From: Methanomicrobium sp. W14
Lineage (GTDB): Archaea > Halobacteriota > Methanomicrobia > Methanomicrobiales > Methanomicrobiaceae
Assembly: GCF_017875315.1 (NCBI RefSeq)
Contig: NZ_JAGGMM010000001.1
Location: forward strand, 558,001-622,000
Reading direction: 5' to 3'
DNA length: 64,000 bases
In this document: positions 29,598 to 38,638 of the stretch, piece after piece
Layout of the letters: each line of letters begins with the position of its first letter
Position numbering within the stretch: the stretch's first letter is position 1
Notes under the pieces: model-generated
Told to the model about the DNA's origin: nothing
Databases searched by the model: none
What the model saw: only the letters and a program-made list of their open reading frames with translations
Position numbers and translations under genes: made by a program

Positions 29598-30146
29598 ATG
29601 AAAAAAGTTGCAATCCCGCCTATGGTCTCTGATATCATAGAAAACGGGGTTATAAACATCAACGGCTTTCTGTTCGATTCGCACGACATATGTCCTCACT
29701 GCGGGGGAGAGCTCAAAAATCACGATATAAAAAAGAAGAAATTTGTGACTATGCAGAAAAACGGTGAACCTGAAAATATTACAGTCAATATAAGAAGATT
29801 GAGGTGCAGAAACTGCAAAAAGCTTGTATATGCAGATTCTCCTTTCTATGATAATATACGTCTCGGATCGCCGATAGTTGATTTCTGCACTTTAAACCTG
29901 AGAATTCACCCTGCTAACCACATATCAAAGATACTGAGGAGTTTAAACATTCTGGTTAACCCTTCAACTATAAGAAGCCTTAAAAAAAATTCAAATCCAG
30001 GAGATATTCCTTATATAGAATTTCATGGAATCCTGTTTCCTTTGTCTCTTCTGAACATATCTGAGAGCCTTCGTAATGAAGAGATTTCTGAAGGAAATAT
30101 GCTGATTTTCCAGATGACGGGAAGAAATACCGGGACAAAAAAGTAG
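29598..30146 (+). CDS. Zinc-ribbon protein with helix-turn-helix-like segment
   Basis: A 182-residue protein. CPHCGGELKNHD and RRLRCRNCKKLVY (about residues 34-80) form a two-CxxC zinc ribbon, as seen at the N-terminus of some transposases and transcription factors. HPANHISKILRSLNILVNP and STIRSLKKN look like a DNA-binding helix pair. No DDE catalytic core is present, so it may be a domesticated transposase head or a regulator. Its position, divergent from the fdhA-like gene and upstream of mop, hints at a role in that locus. Confidence 0.55.
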   Translation: MKKVAIPPMVSDIIENGVININGFLFDSHDICPHCGGELKNHDIKKKKFVTMQKNGEPENITVNIRRLRCRNCKKLVYADSPFYDNIRLGSPIVDFCTLNLRIHPANHISKILRSLNILVNPSTIRSLKKNSNPGDIPYIEFHGILFPLSLLNISESLRNEEISEGNMLIFQMTGRNTGTKK

Positions 30147-30201
30147 TTAACCAAAATTATATATCCAATTATCCACGATAGATAGCTTAGAGGTAATTCA
30201 A

Positions 30202-30411
30202 ATGAAATACAGCGCAAGAAATGTTTTGAAAGGAACAGTAAAGGAAGTTCACATCGGAGAAGTTGCAGCTGAAGTCATAATCTCACTTCCCGGCGGTTCT
30301 GAGATTGTATCAATGATAACAAAGGAATCCGTTGAAAAACTTGGCCTGAAACCGGGAAAAGAGGCATGCGCAATAATCAAGGCATCCAACGTAATTATCG
30401 GCACTGACTGA
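30202..30411 (+). CDS. mop: Mop/TOBE molybdate- or tungstate-binding protein
   Basis: Single Mop domain of 69 residues, the size of stand-alone molbindins. It begins MKYSARNVLKGTVKEVHIGE and has EVIISLPGGSEIVSMITKES and GKEACAIIKASNVIIG, the typical Mop fold blocks. Molbindins bind molybdate or tungstate oxyanions in a hexameric ring. A gaggtaattcaaATG context supplies the ribosome site. Its position beside a molybdopterin-enzyme locus fits metal storage or sensing for that enzyme. Confidence 0.85.
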   Translation: MKYSARNVLKGTVKEVHIGEVAAEVIISLPGGSEIVSMITKESVEKLGLKPGKEACAIIKASNVIIGTD

Positions 30412-30527
30412 CTTTTTCATAATTCAACACTTTTTATAAGCTGTTTTTGGGGATTTCCAAAAGAATAATAAATAAATAAGTATCCGGCTTTGATCCAGTC
30501 TTAAAAACATAACCTAAAAATAAGAAT

Positions 30528-31505
30528 TTGGTCCAAAATAATATATACAATAACCCTTACCATGTTAATTTGAGGAGACATTCTGATTTGCCTAAGCTAG
30601 ATGATTTTCTGGAACCCTTAAACAAAGGAGTATGGGAGGTAACCGTGCCAAAGGAATCTGTCACAGAACCTTTAAGCAAAGAGTGGAAAAATTCTTCAAT
30701 TAATGTGCCATCTCCCGGGACAATAGCAAGCTACCGAAACGGTCAGTATCATGTCCATGAAACAGAGATGGAATGGAAAGTCCACCTTGACAGGCATGAC
30801 CCTGAAAAACACCCGTTTCTGCACCTTGTCGATGACGCCCCCCTTCTTCTCATGATAGGAGACACGTTTATAACTCTTATTTCAAGCCTGAAGATAAAGA
30901 AGACTGACACTACAAATGAAATACTGGAAAAACAAAGCAGGGAATGGCGTCTTCAGGTAATATCAGGGTTATTTCTTATTTTAATAGGTGCGGACATTAT
31001 ATCTGATCCAATCGGAGTGTTTGCGCAGATAACTTCTGTCGTAATACCCCTGATACTGATAATATTCGGAGTTGCCGTAATAATAGGCGGTATTTTCAAC
31101 CTGAAAAAAGAAAAATTCCTTGAGGGGGATGTTCCGGGTGGTATAATTATAATGTCTGCCGGCGTAATTGCATCTTTTCTGACACTGAAATTGTGGATTT
31201 TCATTCTTACAGTCGTTTTGTCAATATGGATGTTTGCAAGTGCCGTCTTTTTGCTGTGGCGTGTCCGGAAAGGGCGTTCAGCTGTACCTGAAGGATTTTA
31301 CAGTCGCATGGTTATTGGAATTTTTTCACTGGTGCTTGTAATCTCTGTTTTTTATGTTCCCGGTTCAATCATCAGTATACTGATGATGACTGTAGGTCTG
31401 ATAGTAACTCTTATCGGAATTGTTCTTACAGTAAACGGACTGCATCTGAAGTATATTATGAAAAAAAATGCAAAAAGACAAAAATATCTTAGAGAGAAAA
31501 AATAA
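30528..31505 (+). CDS. Membrane protein with HdeD/DUF308-like helices
   Basis: A 325-residue protein from a TTG start. Residues 1-140 are soluble, with charged and proline-containing segments of unknown fold. About 145-310 contains six hydrophobic helices in HdeD/DUF308 style (WRLQVISGLFLILIGADI, then paired helix-G-helix repeats). A GTG at 30644 is a possible alternative start. No strong ribosome site precedes TTG. The function is unknown; HdeD-like proteins are linked to stress in bacteria only by homology. Confidence 0.65.
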   Translation: MVQNNIYNNPYHVNLRRHSDLPKLDDFLEPLNKGVWEVTVPKESVTEPLSKEWKNSSINVPSPGTIASYRNGQYHVHETEMEWKVHLDRHDPEKHPFLHLVDDAPLLLMIGDTFITLISSLKIKKTDTTNEILEKQSREWRLQVISGLFLILIGADIISDPIGVFAQITSVVIPLILIIFGVAVIIGGIFNLKKEKFLEGDVPGGIIIMSAGVIASFLTLKLWIFILTVVLSIWMFASAVFLLWRVRKGRSAVPEGFYSRMVIGIFSLVLVISVFYVPGSIISILMMTVGLIVTLIGIVLTVNGLHLKYIMKKNAKRQKYLREKK

Positions 31506-31579
31506 ATTCAGATTAATAAAATTTTTATCATCCGGAAATATTAATTAGCTGCCATTCCACAGAATCAGTGCAATTGCAA

Positions 31580-32383
31580 CTAAAGTTTTTGTCCAAGATA
31601 TTTATGCTTTAAATCCATACTCTGAAGGATTTCATCAAACAAACGTGGGGACTTTTCTTTTACGACTTTTACACCCTCATATGTTATTCCGCCCTCTGTG
31701 GAAACTGCCGAGACCAGTGATTCAGGAGTCTCTGCTTTTTCAGAGATAAGTTTTGCTGTACCAAAAAAAGCTTCTGTTAAAAGGCACTGTGCATCGGATA
31801 CAGATATTTTCCCGCTTCTTGAAACGGCAGACGCATATTCCCTGATCAAAGAGGCTATTATTGCAGGAGAACTGCTTGTAAGATCTGACAAAAGCGGCAC
31901 CAGGCTTTCATCCGCTCTAAAAGTTTTTCCTATATGGCCAAAAAGTGTTATAATGTCTTCTCTTGTTTTTGTGGGTACATTTTTCGGAAAAGTCAGGACT
32001 GTAACTCCGCATCCACATTCTGAAGTAATGCTTGGTATAACCCTGACCGCATCAAAACCGGACCAATTTTTGATCTTTTCCATTGAAACATCGGAAGCAA
32101 TTGATACAACCGTTTTTTCGCTGTTCATGACTGATTTAATGTCCTCCAGAACTTTCTTAACTTCTCCCGGCAGTACGCATAAAAAAACCATCTCCGAATT
32201 TTCGGCAACATCTCTGCTGCAAAATGCAGTTTTTACTCCGGTATTTTCGGCAAGAAGGTTCATTTTTTCAGGAGTACGGTTGAAAACGATAATATCTCTG
32301 GGCAGCAGCGCTTTTGATTCAACAAATTTTCTTACCAGCATACTCCCCATACTTCCTGTGCCTATGAATCCTGCTTTAAACAT
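31580..32383 (-). CDS. Pyrroline-5-carboxylate reductase-like NAD(P)-dependent reductase
   Basis: ProC-family protein of 267 residues. The Rossmann loop is FIGTGSMGSMLVRKFVES, followed by FNRTPEKM, VFLCVLPGEV and VRVIPSITSECGCGVTVL, where ProC usually has RxMPN. The C-terminal dimer domain keeps a weak form of the active-site block: TSSSPAIIASLIREY and VSTEGGITYEG (normally xxSGSGPAY and TPGGTT). These changes suggest it may not make proline, so no symbol is given. Confidence 0.75.
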   Translation of the reverse strand: MFKAGFIGTGSMGSMLVRKFVESKALLPRDIIVFNRTPEKMNLLAENTGVKTAFCSRDVAENSEMVFLCVLPGEVKKVLEDIKSVMNSEKTVVSIASDVSMEKIKNWSGFDAVRVIPSITSECGCGVTVLTFPKNVPTKTREDIITLFGHIGKTFRADESLVPLLSDLTSSSPAIIASLIREYASAVSRSGKISVSDAQCLLTEAFFGTAKLISEKAETPESLVSAVSTEGGITYEGVKVVKEKSPRLFDEILQSMDLKHKYLGQKL

Positions 32384-32512
32384 ATTCTCTTTTAAATGTT
32401 TGCCATTTAAACAAGATAAAGAATCAGTGAAAAGCAGTTGCAGGGCAGAGACTGATTCACCTAATGAAATACTACTGTAGGATACGGTTATAAAATAATA
32501 AAATAGCTTTTT

Positions 32513-33331
32513 TCAGATAATTCCAAGCATATCTGTCGTAAGGAAAAGCAGAAGGGCAATATAAACATATTTCACATAGTTCTGGTTGATTTTGTGCAAC
32601 AGGTGCACACCGACCTGGGCCATAGGAACAGATATTAAAATAAGAATTACCCACCATGTCAGGTTTATATAACCCAAGGTAAAAAACGGAGAAATGTCTG
32701 CAATTCCTCCAAGTGTTATATATGACAAAAGACCCCCTACTGAAACTCCGATCACAAAAACGGATGTCGTTGCAGATGCTGTCTTTGACGGAAATCTGCA
32801 AAAAAGCATAAGAAGCGGGGCTAAAATCACCCCTCCCCCTATTCCTATCATGCTTGATACTACCCCTACCGAAAATCCTGCAATAATATATCTGCTTTTC
32901 TGGCATACGCACATATTAATGTCGGGATTTAATTTAACCGAAAAGAGCAGAAATGCCATTAATATCATAACTACTGCAAAAAACGGTGCAAGTACTGAAG
33001 AAGAGAGGTTCGAAGAGATTATTCCTCCGAGAATCCCTCCAAAAAATCCGCAAACAGCGGTAATTACTCCTATATCTTTTAATATGACCCCTTTTCTGTA
33101 GTGACCGTATGCACTGGACAAAGACGTCGGAAGGGTGACCGCAAGACTTGTCGCTATAGCGAATCTTAATGCTGTATCTGAATCCAGTGCAAAGGGACCT
33201 GACAAAAGGCTGTACTGCACGGGGACAAGTACAGTGCCCCCTCCTATTCCAAGCATTCCTGAAAAAAGACCGGCAAGAGCTCCTCCTATGCACAGAATAA
33301 AATATGTTACTAACCCGGAACCAAAGTCCAT
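32513..33331 (-). CDS. TSUP (TauE/SafE) family sulfite/sulfonate-type exporter
   Basis: Membrane protein of eight predicted helices in two related halves. Each half has a Gly-rich motif: MLGIGGGTVLVPVQ and MIGIGGGVILAPLLML. Length (about 272 residues) is standard. The frame also opens at a GTG at 33355; the ATG at 33331 gives the usual short N-terminus (MDFGSGLVTYF). TSUP members carry sulfur oxyanions or organic acids; the substrate here is not evident. Confidence 0.85.
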   Translation of the reverse strand: MDFGSGLVTYFILCIGGALAGLFSGMLGIGGGTVLVPVQYSLLSGPFALDSDTALRFAIATSLAVTLPTSLSSAYGHYRKGVILKDIGVITAVCGFFGGILGGIISSNLSSSVLAPFFAVVMILMAFLLFSVKLNPDINMCVCQKSRYIIAGFSVGVVSSMIGIGGGVILAPLLMLFCRFPSKTASATTSVFVIGVSVGGLLSYITLGGIADISPFFTLGYINLTWWVILILISVPMAQVGVHLLHKINQNYVKYVYIALLLFLTTDMLGII

Positions 33332-33536
33332 AGAGAAAACCTGACCTGTTAACACTAATTTGGAAGTACAAAACTAAATAATGCATGTTCTGACGAAATT
33401 CCCTTAAGCACAAAAAATTCATGGCATTTTCTTTATTATAGTTTTTTTAAAGTGATGATTCTTTATAAAACAACCAAAAAAACTCATTCTATAAATAAAA
33501 GATATTTACCATAAGACCCAAAACTTTAATCTGTAA

Positions 33537-33947
33537 ATGAACAGAGAAGGAGAAATCCCTGCAAAAGAAAACTTTGAAGCAATAATAAAATGCACGAGTT
33601 CTCTCAAAGAAGGCTTAATTACTGAAAAAAACAGGGAAGAGATTGAAAATTCAGGAACATGCCGGGAAATTATGGAATTTACAAAAACACTTTATTATAA
33701 TAACTGGCTGATAAACACCCGCTGGCAGGACTGGACTTCTGAAGCGGAATTTTATTTTGGAAATCCTGACAGGATATCAACGGCAGGTATTGAAACCCTT
33801 AGAAGAATTCTCACGGTTCACGTAAGAATAGACAGACTTTTTCCCGGAGAGATAGCCGATCTTATAAGCAGGGGTTATATCCTTTTGATTCTTGAAAGAA
33901 TAAATGAGCTTTATGCAACAGAGTATTCCGATATCAGGGATAACTAA
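33537..33947 (+). CDS. DUF6508-like small protein
   Basis: A 136-residue soluble protein. The C-terminal half (LRRILTVHVRIDRLFPGEIA and LISRGYILLILERINELY) matches the pattern I associate with DUF6508, in which a conserved RxDRF-like motif is followed by a Gly-rich helix pair. The preceding WLINTRWQDWTSEAEFYF block is Trp-rich. Function is not known. It starts ATG with gagaagg nearby and stands alone, 88 bases before the photolyase. Confidence 0.6.
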   Translation: MNREGEIPAKENFEAIIKCTSSLKEGLITEKNREEIENSGTCREIMEFTKTLYYNNWLINTRWQDWTSEAEFYFGNPDRISTAGIETLRRILTVHVRIDRLFPGEIADLISRGYILLILERINELYATEYSDIRDN

Positions 33948-34035
33948 AAGATACAAACTAAAAACACAATTTGTTTACACTTTTTTTTAACTTCAGAATA
34001 ATTATATTCATATTCAAAGCATAACACCAGGTTTA

Positions 34036-35400
34036 ATGCTTTCGCATGAGAACTTACCCCGGGTAGCATACCTGAATAACAAAACTGTCAGAGAAGGTAA
34101 ATATATCCTTTACTGGATGCAGTCCTCTGTCAGAACAGAATACAATTTTGCCCTTGAATATGCAAAGGAGATGGCATACAAAAAAAATCTTCCCCTTATT
34201 GTTTACTTTGGAATATATACTGGATACCCTGAATCAAACTTAAGGCACCTGAATTTTCTTTTATCAGGTCTCAGGGAGACTGTTGACACCCTGAAACAGG
34301 ATAATATACAAACTTTTCTCAGGATAAACTCTCCCGAAAAAGGTGCAGTTGAACTGGGAAAAAATGCGTCAGTTGTCGTCACAGACTGCGGTTACCTGAA
34401 AATCCAGAGGAAATGGAGGGACTATACCTCAGAAAATCTTGAATGTCCTGTAATACAAGTCGAATCAGACGTAATTGTTCCTGTAAAAGAAGCATCGTTA
34501 AAGGAAGAATGGTCTGCTGCAACATTCCGGAGAAAAATAAACAAAAAAATTCCCCTATACCTGAAAGATTACGAAATAAAGAATTATCCTGTTAAAAGCT
34601 ATAAATCCATACAACCAGAAAATTTTTTTGAAGACCTGAATATCACAGATATATTAAGTCTACCTGAAGTCAGAAAGGATGTAAAGCCGTCCAAATTTTT
34701 TCATGGCGGGTATTCCAACGCAAAAACAGTTCTTGAAAAATTTATTTCAGACAAAATTGAGTGTTATTCAGAATTCAGGAATTTTCCTGAAAAGAGCTGC
34801 CAGTCAAGCCTCAGCCCTTACCTTCATTTCGGCCAGATATCACCTCTTGAAATAGCACTTGAAATAATAAATTCGGGATTTTTGAATCCCGAAGAATTCC
34901 TTGAACAGCTCATAGTAAGAAGAGAACTTGCGATAAACTATGTCACATATAACAAAAACTATGATACGATAAAAGGCATTCCTGACTGGTGCAAAAGGAC
35001 GCTAAATGAACATATTTCGGATAAAAGAAAAATTCTTTATTCTGTTAACGAAATGGAGACGGCAGAAACTCATGATCCTTACTGGAACGCAGCCCAGGAA
35101 GAGATGAAGATTACAGGTAAAATGCACGGCTACATGAGGATGTACTGGGGCAAAAAAATTATAGAATGGTCACGGTCACCAAAAGACGCTTTTAACACAG
35201 CCGTTTACCTGAACAACAAGTACTCGCTTGACGGAAGAGACCCGAACACTTACGCCGGTATTGCATGGTGCTTCGGAAAACACGACAGGCCCTGGAAGGA
35301 AAGAGAGATCTTCGGAAAAATCAGGTACATGAATGACAAGGGACTTGAAAGAAAGTTCGACATGTCAAAATACGTTGAAAAAGTTAAAAAATACCGGTAA
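34036..35400 (+). CDS. phrB: Class II CPD photolyase
   Basis: Light-driven repair enzyme for cyclobutane pyrimidine dimers, 454 residues. The N-terminal Rossmann half has YILYWMQSSVRTEYNFALEY, a class II hallmark. The FAD-binding helical half has SSLSPYLHFGQISPLEIAL, YNKNYDTIKGIPDW, MHGYMRMYWGKKIIEW and LNNKYSLDGRDPNTYAGIAW, all close to class II consensus. It could also be numbered from a later Met, but the upstream TATA-like tattcatattc run fits this ATG. Confidence 0.92.
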   Translation: MLSHENLPRVAYLNNKTVREGKYILYWMQSSVRTEYNFALEYAKEMAYKKNLPLIVYFGIYTGYPESNLRHLNFLLSGLRETVDTLKQDNIQTFLRINSPEKGAVELGKNASVVVTDCGYLKIQRKWRDYTSENLECPVIQVESDVIVPVKEASLKEEWSAATFRRKINKKIPLYLKDYEIKNYPVKSYKSIQPENFFEDLNITDILSLPEVRKDVKPSKFFHGGYSNAKTVLEKFISDKIECYSEFRNFPEKSCQSSLSPYLHFGQISPLEIALEIINSGFLNPEEFLEQLIVRRELAINYVTYNKNYDTIKGIPDWCKRTLNEHISDKRKILYSVNEMETAETHDPYWNAAQEEMKITGKMHGYMRMYWGKKIIEWSRSPKDAFNTAVYLNNKYSLDGRDPNTYAGIAWCFGKHDRPWKEREIFGKIRYMNDKGLERKFDMSKYVEKVKKYR

Positions 35401-35461
35401 GAACAAATTGTTCATTAAAAAAATCAAAAAAATAAGCTTTTAAAAAAATATTGGATTAGTC

Positions 35462-35833
35462 TTATTCCTCTGACTTTTCGGCTTGGGCCTTTGGAGTCCC
35501 CTTAAAGCTTTCAACGAGCGGACCGGAAATTACAGGCTCATGATACACGTTATTCAGTTTAAGACAGCTTTTAGGGCATGTTTCAACGCATGAATTGCAT
35601 GATATGCACCTGAACCTGTCAATACTCCACGTAGCAGAACTCTTGTCAACAGTGATGGCGTCTGCCGGGCAGTGCATCCTGCACAGACCGCAGAAGATAC
35701 AGTCATCTATGTTTATCTCGACCTGCCCTCTGGAATTCTCATATCTCTTTGCCGGCTCACTCGGGTACCTTAATGTTGAAGGACCTCTTCCGAGAGTCTT
35801 CAAAAGGATTTTTGTAATTGAAAACAACTGCAT
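35462..35833 (-). CDS. echF: Ech hydrogenase subunit F, two [4Fe-4S] ferredoxin-like
   Basis: Electron-entry polyferredoxin subunit, 123 residues from the chosen start. It has two 4Fe-4S motifs: CIFCGLCRMHCPADAI and CISCNSCVETCPKSC. It receives electrons from reduced ferredoxin and passes them to EchC. The frame opens with GTG at 35842, but the ATG at 35833 has a gaggtgat ribosome site at the usual distance. It is the last gene of the ech operon. Confidence 0.92.
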   Translation of the reverse strand: MQLFSITKILLKTLGRGPSTLRYPSEPAKRYENSRGQVEINIDDCIFCGLCRMHCPADAITVDKSSATWSIDRFRCISCNSCVETCPKSCLKLNNVYHEPVISGPLVESFKGTPKAQAEKSEE

Positions 35834-35838
35834 ACATA

Positions 35839-36921
35839 TCACCTCTCAGCGCATCCGATGCAGGGGTCAATAGTAAGAACTATCACCGGGACATCAGCCA
35901 TCTCACAGCCTGCAAGCATCTTTACAAGGGCCGGAATATTTGCAGAAGTCGGTGTCCTTACACGATCACGCTGAATATTCTTTTTACCGTTGGCTTTGAT
36001 GTAATGAATGCATTCCCCGCGGGGCTGCTCAACCCTTGAGAAATACTCTCCGTTAGGATTGCCTTTAACTTTTACATCAACGTCTCCGTCGGGAATATTG
36101 GCAACTGCCTGCCGGATTATGTCAACCGACTGCAGAAGCTCCTTTGCACGGACATTGCACCTTGAATAACAGTCGCCGCCGGTCTCAACCACCGGTGCAA
36201 TGTCAAGATCGTTGTAGGCCGCATATCCGGTTTTTCTTACATCATATGATATCCCGCACCCTCTTGCAGTAGGACCTACGGCACCAAGTTTGTATGCATC
36301 GTCCTTTGACAGGAAACCTACACCTTTGGTTCTGTGGCGGACAGTATCATCATCGAAGAATACATTGCACAGGTCTTCCATCTCGGATGAAAGTATATCA
36401 AGGTCTTTTACCATTTCAGAAAGCTTTGAGTTGGAAATATCCTTTCTTACTCCGCCTACCTTGCATACGCCCTGGATTACACGGCCTCCTGTAGTCTCCT
36501 CCATTGCATCAAGTACCTTTTCCCTTAGTCTCCATGAGTTCATGAAAAGGTTTTCAAAACCCATTGCATCGGCAAAGAGGCCAAGCCAGAGCAGGTGACT
36601 GTGAAGCCTTGAATACTCGGACCATATAGTCCTCAGATAATCTGCTCTTCTCGGGACTTCAAGATTCATTATGTTCTCAATACCCTGGCAATAGGCGACG
36701 CTGTGGATAAAACTGCATATACCACATATCCTCTCTGCAATATAGACAAAGTCCTTATAGTCGCGTTTTTCAACAAGCCTTTCAAGACCGCGGTGAACAT
36801 AGCCGATAGAGGGAATAGCCTCCACTACATGTTCATCTTCAAGGACAAGGTCAAGGTGAATAGGCTCAGGCAGAACGGGATGCTGGGGACCGAAAGGAAC
36901 CACAATTCTTCTTGACGACAT
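35839..36921 (-). CDS. echE: Ech hydrogenase large subunit ([NiFe] site)
   Basis: Catalytic large subunit, 360 residues from the chosen start. Nickel ligands are in RICGICSFIHS (about residues 66-76) and DPCIGCAER at the C-terminus, the two CxxC pairs of [NiFe] hydrogenases. HPVLPEPIHLDLVLEDE marks the complex I NuoD-like N-terminus. The protein ends DPCIGCAER with almost nothing after it, so no C-terminal maturation peptide is expected. The strong aaaggaggtg site precedes ATG 36921, which I prefer to the ATG at 36960 inside echD. Confidence 0.93.
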   Translation of the reverse strand: MSSRRIVVPFGPQHPVLPEPIHLDLVLEDEHVVEAIPSIGYVHRGLERLVEKRDYKDFVYIAERICGICSFIHSVAYCQGIENIMNLEVPRRADYLRTIWSEYSRLHSHLLWLGLFADAMGFENLFMNSWRLREKVLDAMEETTGGRVIQGVCKVGGVRKDISNSKLSEMVKDLDILSSEMEDLCNVFFDDDTVRHRTKGVGFLSKDDAYKLGAVGPTARGCGISYDVRKTGYAAYNDLDIAPVVETGGDCYSRCNVRAKELLQSVDIIRQAVANIPDGDVDVKVKGNPNGEYFSRVEQPRGECIHYIKANGKKNIQRDRVRTPTSANIPALVKMLAGCEMADVPVIVLTIDPCIGCAER

Positions 36922-36922
36922 T

Positions 36923-37315
36923 TCAGTTTGCACCTCCTTTGGGTTCTGATTTTTTGACACGCGTCACGGATTTTACGTTAAACGGTGCTTTTATGCTTGT
37001 TTTTATCAGATTCCCGTTATAATCCAGGTTAATTCCTGTAATCTCAATACCGTAAAGGTCGTGAATCTCGTTTTCGTATATAAACGAACATGAATATACC
37101 CCGGAGATGCTTGGGACCTTTGTACCTTCTGTAAGCTTTATACGAAGATTTTCAAACATGTAGTCCTTGTCGAAGGAATAGTTTATCTCAAAGGTGTCGT
37201 CAAATTTTCCGCATCCGATTTGTACAAGGCGGTATCCTTTATCGGACATCTCCTGGACGCACTTCAGCAGACTGTCGATCTCTATCTCCATAATCTTTTC
37301 TTCTTCTATCGTCAA
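36923..37315 (-). CDS. echD: Ech hydrogenase subunit D (NuoC-like)
   Basis: Small NuoC-related subunit, 130 residues. FEINYSFDKDYMFENLRIKL and SIYENEIHDLYGIEITGI-like text (the latter ending HDLYGIEITGINLDYNGN) are typical of the 30-kDa family. The start is a TTG whose first bases overlap the echC stop; a ggagg site is 9 bases before it. An ATG at 37291 is possible but lacks a ribosome site. It probably bridges EchC and EchE. Confidence 0.85.
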   Translation of the reverse strand: MTIEEEKIMEIEIDSLLKCVQEMSDKGYRLVQIGCGKFDDTFEINYSFDKDYMFENLRIKLTEGTKVPSISGVYSCSFIYENEIHDLYGIEITGINLDYNGNLIKTSIKAPFNVKSVTRVKKSEPKGGAN

Positions 37316-37755
37316 TTTGACCCGCCTCCTTCCTTGAGAGCCTTGTATTTTTGATCAAGTATTCCAAGAGCCTTGACAACCCCGTCAATTATGGCTTCAG
37401 GTTTTGCAGAACAACCGGGGACATATACGTCGACTGGGATTATCTCACCGACACCCCCTGATACGTTGTAGCATTCCCTGAAGACTCCTCCGGAACATGC
37501 ACAGATTCCTACTCCGACAACGACATTGGGTTTTGGCATCTGGTCATAGATGTTTTTTATAACTTCCTTGTTCTGCTCATTCACGCTCCCGGTTACAAGA
37601 AAGATATCCGCATGTTTGGGGTTACCTGTATTTATTATACCGAAGCGCTCTACGTCATAAAGTGGTGTGAGACTTGCAAGAACCTCAATATCACAACCGT
37701 TGCAGCTCGACGCATCGTAATGTATAATCCATGGAGATTTTGTTAAGTATGACAT
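37312..37755 (-). CDS. echC: Ech hydrogenase small subunit (NuoB-like)
   Basis: 147-residue small subunit carrying the proximal 4Fe-4S cluster. Ligands are visible in DASSCNGCDIEVLASLTPLY, GICACSGGVFRE and YVPGCSAKPEAI. It relays electrons from EchF to the [NiFe] site in EchE. It lies between echB and echD, with 10 bases to echB and a 4-base overlap with echD. Confidence 0.93.
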   Translation of the reverse strand: MSYLTKSPWIIHYDASSCNGCDIEVLASLTPLYDVERFGIINTGNPKHADIFLVTGSVNEQNKEVIKNIYDQMPKPNVVVGVGICACSGGVFRECYNVSGGVGEIIPVDVYVPGCSAKPEAIIDGVVKALGILDQKYKALKEGGGSN

Positions 37756-37765
37756 TCATTTCACC

Positions 37766-38638
37766 TCATATCAGATACAGTGCAAACAGGTTCACACACC
37801 CCAGTACAACAGTAACTATCCAGCAGCTTTTCAATGCAAGCTGCCATTTTACCCTTGACGTCGCATTGTCAATGAATATTTCAAGAACATAAACGACGAT
37901 TACCGCCAGTATTCCGATTAAAGGCGCCGCCAGACCAAAGAACAGGAACAAAAATCCCAGCAGGAATATAAGCTCGTATAAATGGGCAAGTTCAGTCATC
38001 GCAAATGTCGAGCCTGAAAACTCAGTGGTCAGACCTTTTACAAGCTCCTGGTGGGCATGGTGTGATGTTGCAAGGTCAAACGGTGATTTTCCAAGCTTCA
38101 TCGTGAGAATGTACACCATTCCGACAAAGATTCCCGGGAGAAATATTATCGGGGCAACCGGACTCTGGATGATTCCAGCAGTATCAAAGGAACCAGTTAT
38201 CTCATAAAGTCCTATTGCAGCGATTATAATCATAGGCTCAACGGCCATCAGCTGTATAAGTTCTCTTTCAGCGCCGATATGCGCATATGGCGAACCTGTG
38301 GAATATGCACCAAGGACCACAAACACGTGTGCAAGCGTAAGTGCAAATATCACAAGAAGAATATCGCCTCCTGCAAAGAACAGCACTCCCGTTACTATCA
38401 TGAATACCAAGTAACTGAATACCCAGAAATTCTGTGATCCGTGAACGACAATATTCTCCTTCTCAAAAAGTTTGAATATATCATATAAAGGCTGGAGTAC
38501 AGGCGGACCTACCCTTCCCTGCATCCTTGCCGTCAGTTTTCTGTCAAGCCCCATTATTATTCCGCCTACAAGCGGGGAGAGAATAACAAAGAGCACTGCA
38601 CAGATGAATGAATAACTTGTGAATATATCTGAAATCAT
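37766..38638 (-). CDS. echB: Ech hydrogenase membrane subunit B (NuoH-like)
   Basis: Polytopic membrane subunit, 290 residues. It is related to complex I NuoH; GRVGPPVLQPLYDIFKLFEKE and AHIGAERELIQLMAVEP match the conserved cytoplasmic loops that contact the hydrogenase module. FDLATSHHAHQELVKGL is the second loop. It conveys the conformational or charge signal to EchA and takes part in ion pumping. Confidence 0.92.
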   Translation of the reverse strand: MISDIFTSYSFICAVLFVILSPLVGGIIMGLDRKLTARMQGRVGPPVLQPLYDIFKLFEKENIVVHGSQNFWVFSYLVFMIVTGVLFFAGGDILLVIFALTLAHVFVVLGAYSTGSPYAHIGAERELIQLMAVEPMIIIAAIGLYEITGSFDTAGIIQSPVAPIIFLPGIFVGMVYILTMKLGKSPFDLATSHHAHQELVKGLTTEFSGSTFAMTELAHLYELIFLLGFLFLFFGLAAPLIGILAVIVVYVLEIFIDNATSRVKWQLALKSCWIVTVVLGCVNLFALYLI

